Assembly: GCA_946612575.1 (NCBI GenBank)
Contig: CAMOEU010000009.1
Coordinates: 1 to 14,057, forward strand
DNA from: an uncultured Clostridia bacterium
GTDB lineage: Bacteria > Bacillota > Clostridia > Christensenellales > UBA1242
DNA: 14,057 bases
Direction: 5' to 3'
Shown: positions 7,321 to 14,057 of the stretch, piece by piece
Layout: every line of letters starts with the position of its first letter
How positions within the stretch are numbered: position 1 is the first letter of the stretch
The notes under the pieces: model-generated
The model's input: only the letters and a program-made list of their open reading frames with translations
Database searches by the model: none
Told to the model about the DNA's origin: nothing
Program-made: the position numbers and the translations under genes

Positions 7321-7989
7321 ATGGATTATTTTGACAAAAGGAAGAAGAAAAAAAGAAAGAGAAAAAGAAAGGCTGTTTTGGCTTTTGTTTTTCTCTTTTT
7401 TGTTTTGATTTTTTTCTATGTTGAGTTTGTTGTCAACCCAATTGTGATTGAGGCAACAAGGGAGGCAGTTTTTTCACTTTCGACATCTGCTGTGTCTGAT
7501 GCTGTCTATGATGTGCTTAAGGATGACAACATAACTTATAATGACCTTGTCGATTTGAGGTTTGATTCTGATGGAAATGTTTCTTTTCTCACTTTGCAGA
7601 CGGTTGCTCTCAATATGATTGCAAGAAGATTCTATCAAGTTGCTCAAGTATATCTTGACAAAATGGGAGATATGGGCGTTGATGTGAATCTTGGTGCATT
7701 TTCTGGGATACCATTTTTTGTTGGAATTGGTCCAAAAGTCAATTTGAAACTTGTTTCAATTGGTGCGATGACTTCCGAGTTTGTGAGTGATTTTTCTTCT
7801 GCTGGAATAAATCAAACAAATCACACAATTTCGGTGAAACTTTTTGCAAGTGTCAGTATGATTTTGCCAGCATACACAAAAACAATTGATAGTGTCACGG
7901 AAGTCCTTGTTGCAGAAAGTGTGATTGTCGGCAAAATTCCGCAAGTTTTTATGGGCGAAAATGCGACACTATCTTATTCTCCGTCATAA
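7321..7989 (+). CDS. yunB: Sporulation protein YunB
   Basis: The 222-residue product has a very basic N-terminus (RKKKKRKRKRK), one membrane helix (~18-36) and an external domain. YunB signatures are present: FVVNPIVIEATREAV (~36-50), GIGPKVNLKLVSIGAM (~135-150), FSSAGINQTNHTISVKL (~158-174) and AESVIVGKIPQVF (~198-210). Bacillus YunB is made in the mother cell under SigE and is needed for normal sporulation; its biochemistry is unknown. The product is slightly shorter than the Bacillus protein (about 254). The start is the first ATG after an in-frame TAA at 7318, and no Shine-Dalgarno precedes it, so initiation may be leaderless or unusual. It follows spoVAE after a 103-base gap and is probably separately transcribed. 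Confidence 0.9.
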   Translation: MDYFDKRKKKKRKRKRKAVLAFVFLFFVLIFFYVEFVVNPIVIEATREAVFSLSTSAVSDAVYDVLKDDNITYNDLVDLRFDSDGNVSFLTLQTVALNMIARRFYQVAQVYLDKMGDMGVDVNLGAFSGIPFFVGIGPKVNLKLVSIGAMTSEFVSDFSSAGINQTNHTISVKLFASVSMILPAYTKTIDSVTEVLVAESVIVGKIPQVFMGENATLSYSPS

Positions 7990-8016
7990 ATTTTTTGTAA
8001 ATGCGGTATTTTGTTT

Positions 8017-8044
8017 TTGATTTTTTGTCTTTTTATAGTATAAT
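8017..8044 (+). promoter_or_regulatory. Sigma-A promoter for the CBS-ileS operon
   Basis: A perfect TATAAT (8039-8044) has TTGATT (8017-8022) 16 bases upstream. The predicted start is near 8051, giving a leader of about 22 bases before the ATG at 8073. It is the best promoter in the window and the only one seen ahead of the five-gene run. Confidence 0.7.
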
Positions 8045-8066
8045 TCCTTATATTTTAATATAAGGA
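8045..8066. promoter_or_regulatory. Perfect palindrome over the transcription start (operator candidate)
   Basis: The arms TCCTTATATT (8045-8054) and AATATAAGGA (8057-8066) are exact reverse complements around a two-base TT centre. The element begins directly after TATAAT, covers the predicted start site and includes the AAGGA of the ribosome site. Position and symmetry fit a repressor operator. If transcription began a few bases earlier it could instead form a hairpin hiding the ribosome site. Confidence 0.6.
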
Positions 8067-8072
8067 GTTTTT

Positions 8073-8831
8073 ATGCCAACTGAATTAAACGAAAATTCCA
8101 TCAAAGATGGTGTGAAGAAATCAAACTCTATGAGATTTTTATCTGCATTCAACAATATTGATTATGCGATAAAAACTAGATATAACTTAAACAGGACTTC
8201 TGGTTTTTCAGAAGCAGTGAGAAGAGCTGTTTCTTACAACTATATCATAAGAAAATATGAAGATGACCTTATAAGTTATGGCAGGCTTAGAAATGCGATT
8301 GTTCACGACAACGGTGATTATACCATTGCAGAACCACATATTGATGTTGTCGAGAAAATTGAGAAAATTGAAAGACTTATCACAACTCCACCAAGGGCAC
8401 TTGAGACGGTTGCAAGAAGAGATGTTTTGATGGTTGAAGCATCAAAATCAATGCAAGATGTGATTATGCTTATTGCTTCTTCAAGTTATTCAAATCTTCC
8501 TGTCTATAATGACGATAACGAGATTATTGGCATTGCAAATGGTCAGAAGATTTTGGATTCGTTTGGAAAGTATTTGCTTTCTGGCGGAAAGGCTGAGACA
8601 TATCTTAAATATGTGAAAATTGAAGATATGATTTTGAAGACAGAAAACTCTGATTATTATGCTTTTGCAAACAAGGATATAACAGTTGAACAAGCACTTG
8701 GGTTGTTTCACCAAAATTCAAAACTTCTTGCTGTGCTTGTCACAGAAAACGGTGGTGCAAAGGAAAAACCACTTGGCATAATGACCGGAGCCGATGTGCT
8801 TAAGATGAACAAAATTCTAGAAAATTATTGA
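8073..8831 (+). CDS. HEPN-like/CBS-domain protein
   Basis: This 252-residue soluble protein has two parts. Residues ~20-105 are helical and contain LISYGRLRNAIVHDNG, where R73 N74 and H78 form the Rx4H signature (RNxxxH) of HEPN domains, many of which are RNases or nucleotidyltransferase partners. Residues ~110-250 form a CBS pair: VARRDVLMVEASKSMQDVI through SYSNLPVYNDDNEIIGI, then VKIEDMI through DITVEQALGLF and KPLGIMTGADVLKM. CBS pairs usually bind adenine nucleotides such as AMP, ATP or c-di-AMP. It is the first gene of a run with ileS, behind a strong promoter with a palindrome and a good AAGGAG site. A nucleotide-sensing regulator or RNA-acting protein is inferred; no function is proven. 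The HEPN call rests on the motif and helical context only. Confidence 0.8.
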   Translation: MPTELNENSIKDGVKKSNSMRFLSAFNNIDYAIKTRYNLNRTSGFSEAVRRAVSYNYIIRKYEDDLISYGRLRNAIVHDNGDYTIAEPHIDVVEKIEKIERLITTPPRALETVARRDVLMVEASKSMQDVIMLIASSSYSNLPVYNDDNEIIGIANGQKILDSFGKYLLSGGKAETYLKYVKIEDMILKTENSDYYAFANKDITVEQALGLFHQNSKLLAVLVTENGGAKEKPLGIMTGADVLKMNKILENY

Positions 8832-8848
8832 TTGAGGAAAAGGACAAA

Positions 8849-11800
8849 ATGAAAAAAGAACAAACATTACCAAATTTCGTTGAGATGGAAAAAGATATTC
8901 TCAAATATTGGAAACAAAATGACAGTTTCAACAAACTTAAAAAACAAAACGAAGGACACGAGAGATTCAAGTTTCTTGATGGCCCAGCCACTGCAAACAA
9001 CAGACTTGGTGTGCATCACTTTTGGGGCAGAGTGCTCAAAGATTTGACAATAAGATATAATGCACTTAAAGGCAAAGATTGTCAATATCAAAATGGTTTT
9101 GATGGACAAGGTCTTTGGGTGGAAGTTAATGTCGAAAAAGAACTTGGCCTCAACGGAAAACCTGAAATTGTGAAATATGGAATTGACAAATTCACAAACA
9201 AATGTATGGAAAGAGTCAATTATTTTGCAAACGAAATGACAAATCAAAGCATAAGAATGGGACAATGGATGGATTGGGACCACTCTTATTTTACAAACTC
9301 TGATGAAAACATCACATCAATTTGGCACTTTTTGAAAGAATGTGACAAACATGGTTGGATAATCAAAAAGAATCGTCCTATGGCTTGGTGTCCAAGATGT
9401 GGGACAAGCCTTTCAGAACACGAAATGTCAAGCAGTTATCACGAAGTCGAACACACTGCTGTGTTTATCAAACTTCCAGTCAAGGGAAAAGATTTTAAAA
9501 TGGTTGCTTGGACAACAACTCCTTGGACACTTGCTGCAAATGTTGCTCTTGCTGTCAATCCTGAATTTGACTATGTTAAAGTTAATTTTGAAGGGGAGAA
9601 TATTGTTCTTGGAAAGGACAGACTCAAAGTTCTCAAAACTGAAGTCAAAATTTTGGAAGAATTTAAGGGAAAAGACCTTGTTGGACTTGAATATGAAACT
9701 TGCTTCCCAGAACTTAATGATCAAAAGTTTGCTCACAAGATTGTTGCTTGGGATGAAGTTGACAATGCGGAAGGCTCTTGTGTTGTTCATATTGCTCCAG
9801 GCTGCGGTGCTGAAGACTTTGAACTTGGACAAACATTAAATTTGCCTGAAATCTGCCCAATAAACGAACAAGGTGTTATGCTTGAAAGCACAGGATTTTT
9901 GGCTGGAAAGAAAACAACAGATGTTGTTGAAATGGTTGTTGACAGACTTAAAAAGGATGGAAAACTTTTGTATGCTCACAAATACAAGCACAGCTATCCA
10001 TTCTGTTGGAGATGTAAGACAGACCTTGTTTACAAGCTTATTTCTGCTTGGTTTATCAAAATGGATGAAATTAGACCACTTGCTCTCAAGGCAATTGATG
10101 AAGTTGAGTTTAAGCCAGAATTTGCGAAAAAGAGAATGGTTGATTGGCTCAACAATATGGGTGACTGGAACATTTCAAGAAGCCGTTTCTATGGACTTCC
10201 ACTTCCATTCTATGTTTGTGAAAAATGCGGAAAAGTGCATGTTGTTGGCTCGCTTGAAGAATTGAAGAAGAGAGCAACAAATCCAGAACTCGTTGACAAG
10301 TTGCCAAACATTCACAAACCTTGGATTGATGATATAAAAATCAAATGTGATTGTGGAAAAGAAATCTCAAGAGTGCCTGAAGTAGGCGATGTTTGGCTTG
10401 ATGCCGGAATCACTCCATTCAGCACAAAGAAATATTTCACTGACAAAAAATTCTTTGAAGCAAACTTCCCAAGTGATTATGTTTGTGAAATGATCGAACA
10501 AATCAAACTTTGGTTCTATTCACTTCTTATTATGTCAGTTGTTTTGACAGGAAAAGCTCCATACAAAAAGATTGTCACATATCAATATGTTAAAGATGAA
10601 AATGGAAACGAATTCCACAAGAGCGGTGGAAACTCTCTTGAAGCGGATATTGTTGCTGACAAGGTTGGTGCTGATGTGATTAGATATCTCTATTCTTCAT
10701 CAAGTCCAAACAACGAAATGAGATTTGGATACAATCTTACTGATGACTCAAGAAGAAAGATTTTGGGATTCTGGAATGTTTACACATTCTTCAACACATA
10801 TGCTTGCATAGACAATCCTGACATTGCTTCTTTCAAGCCAAAGGCAAGTGAACTTAAGTTTGCGGACAAATGGCTTATTGAATCTGTAAACAAGTTTATT
10901 GAAGACAGCGACAAAAACTATGCTGATGACAAAAACTATGTTGTTGTTAAGGATTTTGAAAAACTTGTTGATGATATTTCAAACTTCTATATCAGAAGCA
11001 ACAGAAAGAGATTCTGGAAGTCAGAAAACAAGAAAGACCAACTTACAGCATATTGGTGCCTTTATTATGCAATCAAATCACTTATCCGTGTTATGAGCCC
11101 AATCATTCCATTTATCACAGAATATATTTGGCAAAATATGGTCAGAGAAATTGAAAAAGATGAGAAGGAATGCATTATGCTTTCTGGATATCCAGAAAAG
11201 ATTTATGACAAGTCTTTCCCAGGTGTTTTGAAGACTGTTGAGATTTCAAGAAACATTATGTCAACAGCACAAAGACTTAGAAACGAAAATCAAATCAAAG
11301 TTAAGCAACCACTCAAGAAAATGTATGTTTCTGGTGTTGAAAATCTTGATGATGTAATTGAAAATATGTCTGATGTTATCAAGGAAGAATTGAATGTTAA
11401 AGAACTTGAATGTGTTGTTGATGACAGCAAGTTTAATGACGAATTCTTGTCAGTAAACTTCAAAAAAGCTGGTGCAGTTTTGAAGGGAGAAGTGCAAAAA
11501 CTTAAGACTGCTCTTGCAGGAATTGGAAACAAAATCAAAGAAGTTATGGCTGGATATAAGAAAGGAAAGGTGACTGTTGGAGAATTTAAAGATTTGGACA
11601 GCGAACTTTTCAACCTTGAGAAAAAACCAAAAGAAGATTTTGTTATTGCACACGAAAACGGAAACACAGTCGTTTTGGATATCAATTTGGATGAAAATCT
11701 TATTATGGAAGGTCTTTACAGAGAATTTGTAAGAAGTTTGCAAGTGCTCAGAAAAGAAGCTGATTTTGAAATTGATCAAAGAATTGTTGCAAGTTTTGCA

Positions 11801-11965
11801 AGCGATGACGAAAAACTTAAGAAACTCTTGAAAGATTTTGAAGACAAAATCAAACAAGAAGTTTTGATAAGCAAAATTGAATCTGACATCAAAAACCCAA
11901 CAATTGAAAGAAGTGTTGAAGTTGGCGATGGAAAAATATATGTAAAATTTGCTAGCAAGGAGTAG
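8849..11965 (+). CDS. ileS: Isoleucyl-tRNA synthetase, altered HIGH and KMSKS motifs
   Basis: The 1038-residue cytosolic class I synthetase charges tRNA-Ile using ATP. The ATG at 8849 is preferred over the TTG at 8828 because AAAAGGA (8838-8844) precedes it, though the spacing is short. Landmarks: FLDGPATANN with GVHH (residues 54-57) where HxGH normally stands; GFDGQGLWVEV for GWDTHGLPVE; WTTTPWTLAANVAL (~221) and GCGAEDF (~318-324) of the CP1 editing domain; WNISRSRFYGLPLPF; DVWLDAG; IEQIKLWFYSLL; EFHKSGGN (588 on) at KMSKSLGN, keeping the second Lys. The anticodon-binding part has SPIIPFITEYIWQ. Cys pairs CPRC (181-184) and a CEKC/CDC set may bind zinc. Length and editing layout suggest the IleRS2 type. 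It follows the CBS gene by 17 bases with no T-box. Whether the cell has a second ileS is unknown. Confidence 0.88.
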   Translation: MKKEQTLPNFVEMEKDILKYWKQNDSFNKLKKQNEGHERFKFLDGPATANNRLGVHHFWGRVLKDLTIRYNALKGKDCQYQNGFDGQGLWVEVNVEKELGLNGKPEIVKYGIDKFTNKCMERVNYFANEMTNQSIRMGQWMDWDHSYFTNSDENITSIWHFLKECDKHGWIIKKNRPMAWCPRCGTSLSEHEMSSSYHEVEHTAVFIKLPVKGKDFKMVAWTTTPWTLAANVALAVNPEFDYVKVNFEGENIVLGKDRLKVLKTEVKILEEFKGKDLVGLEYETCFPELNDQKFAHKIVAWDEVDNAEGSCVVHIAPGCGAEDFELGQTLNLPEICPINEQGVMLESTGFLAGKKTTDVVEMVVDRLKKDGKLLYAHKYKHSYPFCWRCKTDLVYKLISAWFIKMDEIRPLALKAIDEVEFKPEFAKKRMVDWLNNMGDWNISRSRFYGLPLPFYVCEKCGKVHVVGSLEELKKRATNPELVDKLPNIHKPWIDDIKIKCDCGKEISRVPEVGDVWLDAGITPFSTKKYFTDKKFFEANFPSDYVCEMIEQIKLWFYSLLIMSVVLTGKAPYKKIVTYQYVKDENGNEFHKSGGNSLEADIVADKVGADVIRYLYSSSSPNNEMRFGYNLTDDSRRKILGFWNVYTFFNTYACIDNPDIASFKPKASELKFADKWLIESVNKFIEDSDKNYADDKNYVVVKDFEKLVDDISNFYIRSNRKRFWKSENKKDQLTAYWCLYYAIKSLIRVMSPIIPFITEYIWQNMVREIEKDEKECIMLSGYPEKIYDKSFPGVLKTVEISRNIMSTAQRLRNENQIKVKQPLKKMYVSGVENLDDVIENMSDVIKEELNVKELECVVDDSKFNDEFLSVNFKKAGAVLKGEVQKLKTALAGIGNKIKEVMAGYKKGKVTVGEFKDLDSELFNLEKKPKEDFVIAHENGNTVVLDINLDENLIMEGLYREFVRSLQVLRKEADFEIDQRIVASFASDDEKLKKLLKDFEDKIKQEVLISKIESDIKNPTIERSVEVGDGKIYVKFASKE

Positions 11966-11968
11966 GAT

Positions 11969-12811
11969 ATGAGAATTGCAGATACTTGGAAAGATTACCA
12001 AGTTATCTCAACTGGAGATGGTCAAAAGCTTGAGAAGTGGGGAGATTACACACTTCTTAGACCAGACCCACAAGTTATTTGGCATTCAAAAAAAGATATG
12101 AAAAAAGGTGCAGATGCTGTCTATGAAAGAAGAGATGGCGGTGGGATGTGGCACTATAACAGGCAAATACCTGAAAGATGGAACATTTCTTGGAAAAACA
12201 TAAAGTTTATTGTCAAGCCAATGGGTTTTAAACACACTGGAATTTTTCCTGAGCAAGCAGTGAACTGGGAAATGATGATGGGGCTTATTGAAAATTCAAA
12301 AAGACCAATCAAAGTGCTAAACCTTTTTGCATACACTGGTGGTGCTTCTGTGGCTTGTGCAAAGGCTGGGGCGGCTGTCACACATGTTGATGCAAGCAAA
12401 GGTATGGTCGAAAGAGCAAAAGAAAATGCAACTTTAAATGGCATAAGCACAATAAGATATATTGTTGATGATTGTCAAAAGTTTATTGAAAGAGAAATCA
12501 GAAGAGGAAATTTCTACGATGCAATCATTATGGATCCACCAAGTTATGGAAGAGGTCCAAGTGGTGAAATGTGGAAACTCGAAGACAATCTTTGTGATTT
12601 TGTTGCACTGACAAAAAAAGTTTTGTCTGACAAACCGCTCTTTGTTTTGATAAACTCATACACAACAGGTTTGCAGCCTACTGTTATTGCAAACATTCTT
12701 AAAAGTGTTTTTGGAAATGAAAATGTCACAGCTGATGAAATAGGACTTCCATCAAATGATGGTCTTGTTTTGCCATGCGGAGCAACGGGAGTTAAAATAT
12801 GGAAAAACTAA
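11969..12811 (+). CDS. Class I SAM-dependent methyltransferase, probably RNA-modifying
   Basis: The 280-residue protein has the Rossmann methyltransferase core: motif I VLNLFAYTGGASVACAKAGA (116-135), the acidic ribose contact in THVDASKGM (D141), VDDCQKFI, and motif IV DAIIMDPPSYGRGP with DPPSYG at 189-194. This resembles the RlmI/RlmL-like branch (COG1092, m5C or m2G 23S rRNA methylation), but there is no N-terminal PUA domain. The first ~110 residues (WGDYTLLRPDPQVIW and the FKHTGIFPEQAVNW segment) are as in short Firmicute members annotated only as SAM-dependent methyltransferases. AAGGAG overlaps the ileS stop, and the ATG follows that stop by three bases. Its end overlaps the pseudouridine synthase gene by 13 bases. 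An rRNA target is inferred from motif and neighbours; the modified base cannot be read from the sequence. Confidence 0.87.
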   Translation: MRIADTWKDYQVISTGDGQKLEKWGDYTLLRPDPQVIWHSKKDMKKGADAVYERRDGGGMWHYNRQIPERWNISWKNIKFIVKPMGFKHTGIFPEQAVNWEMMMGLIENSKRPIKVLNLFAYTGGASVACAKAGAAVTHVDASKGMVERAKENATLNGISTIRYIVDDCQKFIEREIRRGNFYDAIIMDPPSYGRGPSGEMWKLEDNLCDFVALTKKVLSDKPLFVLINSYTTGLQPTVIANILKSVFGNENVTADEIGLPSNDGLVLPCGATGVKIWKN

Positions 12812-13494
12812 CAGTTTTGTATGAAGACAACCAAATTGTTGTTGTTATAAAACCACAAAACATACCTACAATGGCAGATGAAAGCAAGGATGAAGATATG
12901 CTTTCTCTTGTTAAGGCATATATAAAAGAAAAATACAACAAGCCTGGAGATGCTTTTATTGGTCTTGTTCATAGACTTGACAGACCAACAGGTGGCATAA
13001 TGGTTTTTGCAAGAAATTCTAAGTCAGCAAGCAGACTTTCTGCAGCATTCCAAACTCACGAAGTTGAAAAAACTTATTATGCAATTGTAAATGGTGTTGT
13101 TAAACAAAAGACAGGACATTTGACAAATTATCTCAAGAAAGACGAAAAGGAAAACATTGTAAAAATTGTTCCTATGTCAGAAAATGGTGCTAAAAAGGCA
13201 GAACTTGTCTATAATTATCTTGAAGACAATGGAAAAGAAAGTTTGCTTGAAGTGAAGATTCTCACTGGAAGAAGTCACCAAATCAGACTTCAACTTTCAA
13301 ATGTTGGGCACAGTTTGGTCGGCGATGTTAAATATGGAAAAGAAAAGGGCAGAACAAGCAATCTTGGACTTTGGGCAGGAAAACTGAGTTTTGTTCATCC
13401 AACAACAAAAGAGAAAATGGTGTTTATTGCAAGTCCTGATCAAAGTGTTAGCCCTTGGAATAAATTTAATATGGAAAAGTATTTGTCAAGATAG
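12799..13494 (+). CDS. RluA-family pseudouridine synthase
   Basis: The 231-residue enzyme isomerises uridine to pseudouridine in rRNA or tRNA. The catalytic motif HRLDRPTGG lies at residues 58-66, with Asp61 the expected nucleophile. KTYYAIVNG (~91-99) and GRSHQIRLQLSNVGHSLVGD followed by VKYG are further RluA-family blocks. The protein begins directly with VLYEDNQIVVVIKPQNIPT, so the S4 RNA-binding domain found in RluC/RluD is absent. This fits the short, single-domain class whose target sites vary. The ATG lies inside the end of the methyltransferase gene (13-base overlap in another frame), indicating translational coupling, and no strong separate ribosome site is needed. Target RNA and position are unknown. 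Confidence 0.92.
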   Translation: MEKLTVLYEDNQIVVVIKPQNIPTMADESKDEDMLSLVKAYIKEKYNKPGDAFIGLVHRLDRPTGGIMVFARNSKSASRLSAAFQTHEVEKTYYAIVNGVVKQKTGHLTNYLKKDEKENIVKIVPMSENGAKKAELVYNYLEDNGKESLLEVKILTGRSHQIRLQLSNVGHSLVGDVKYGKEKGRTSNLGLWAGKLSFVHPTTKEKMVFIASPDQSVSPWNKFNMEKYLSR

Positions 13495-13503
13495 GAGACT
13501 TTT

Positions 13504-14057
13504 GTGAAAAAGAGAAGCGAGATTGAAGAAAAATATAAGTGGGATCTTACAAAATTTTGCAAGAATGATGAAGATTTTTATCAAAAGCTTGAAAAACTTT
13601 CTTCAAGAATAAGCGAATTTAAAAAATATGAAAACAAACTCTCAGATGAAAAAATTTTGTTTGAATGCCTAGAAAAAGAAACTGAGTTTGAAAAAGAACT
13701 TAGTTTTGTTGTTTTTTATGCCAGCAGAAAACTTAGCGAAGACAACTCAAGTCGAAAGGCAAATGAGATGAATGAAAAGGTCTCTTTTGTTTTGACAAAT
13801 TATTCAAATGTGACAACTTTCGTTGGAGTTGAAATCTCAAAATTTTCTAATCAAAAATTAAAAAATTTGATTTCGGATGCAAAATTTTGCAATTATAAGA
13901 GATATTTTGAAGGTGTTTTAAGAAGTAAAAAACACACATTGTCTAAAAAAGAAGAATTGCTTTTGTCAAAAGTTTCAGAATGTGTTGGAGAAAATTCAAC
14001 AGTTTTTGATAAGCTTTCTGATGTTGATATGAAGTTTGATGATATTGCTGACTCAAA
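13504..14057 (+). CDS. pepF: Oligoendopeptidase F, N-terminal part (cut by window end)
   Basis: A GTG at 13504, preceded by AGGAG (13493-13497) that overlaps the previous stop, opens a frame that runs without a stop to the window end. About 184 codons are visible of an expected ~600. The start, RSEIEEKYKWDLTKFCKNDE, is typical of M3B oligoendopeptidase F (PepF), as are LEKETEFEKELSFVVFYASR, the YFEGVLRSKKHTLSKKEELL block and the helical N-terminal domain. The zinc motif HExxH would lie beyond the window, so catalysis cannot be checked. PepF enzymes are cytosolic metallopeptidases that cut short peptides. It is nine bases after the pseudouridine synthase gene and probably the fifth gene of the same transcript. 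Confidence 0.85.
   Translation, partial: MKKRSEIEEKYKWDLTKFCKNDEDFYQKLEKLSSRISEFKKYENKLSDEKILFECLEKETEFEKELSFVVFYASRKLSEDNSSRKANEMNEKVSFVLTNYSNVTTFVGVEISKFSNQKLKNLISDAKFCNYKRYFEGVLRSKKHTLSKKEELLLSKVSECVGENSTVFDKLSDVDMKFDDIADS

Noticed and set aside
8828..8848. IleRS start at the TTG overlapping the CBS-gene stop
   Set aside because: The ATG at 8849 follows AAAAGGA and gives a normal N-terminus; the TTG has no good ribosome site. Kept as a minor alternative.
11450..12001. Long open frame on the minus strand opposite the ileS end
   Set aside because: It is Phe/Ser/Asn-rich low-complexity antisense reading of a well-supported gene, with no ribosome site or recognisable domain.

Overview
The window is AT-rich, densely coded DNA from an endospore-forming low-GC Firmicute. 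It is most likely a member of the Clostridia, perhaps an uncultured gut lineage. The evidence is a spoVAC-spoVAD-spoVAE operon, a YunB-type sporulation protein, strong AGGAG-type ribosome binding sites, AGA-dominated arginine codons and a BspA-type leucine-rich-repeat surface protein. The sequence does not allow a species or genus call.

Layout. (1) 1-1613 is the 3' part of a large surface protein: BspA-like LRRs, then InlB-B-like repeats, then one C-terminal membrane helix. (2) 1669-4191 is a lemA + DUF2207 membrane-protein pair with its own candidate promoter. It ends at a strong palindromic terminator (4201-4228) shared with the convergent gene. (3) 4227-5282 (minus) is a putative lipoprotein with three NID(T/S)(Y/F) repeats and a Tyr/Asn/Pro-rich segment. 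It is transcribed divergently from the spoVA genes and has a SigG-like promoter candidate. (4) 5379-7217 holds spoVAC, spoVAD and spoVAE, the Ca-dipicolinate channel core. (5) 7321-7989 is yunB. (6) 8073-14057 is a same-strand, tightly spaced run of five genes: a HEPN-like/CBS-domain protein, isoleucyl-tRNA synthetase, a class I SAM methyltransferase, an RluA-family pseudouridine synthase and the start of an oligoendopeptidase F that runs off the window. One sigma-A-type promoter with a perfect 10-bp-arm palindrome over its start site sits ahead of this run.

How it fits together. The middle block (minus-strand lipoprotein, spoVA, yunB) looks like a sporulation locus. The right block looks like a translation/RNA-modification operon. 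Its first gene is a possible nucleotide-sensing regulator, and its ileS has no room for the T-box leader usual in Firmicutes.

Most worth a second look: the isoleucyl-tRNA synthetase with altered class I signatures (GVHH in place of HxGH, EFHKS in place of KMSKS), the HEPN-like + CBS protein under the palindromic promoter, and the repeat-bearing lipoprotein beside spoVA. No mobile element, CRISPR array, tRNA, rRNA or riboswitch was recognised. No stretch over 300 bases lacks a gene.
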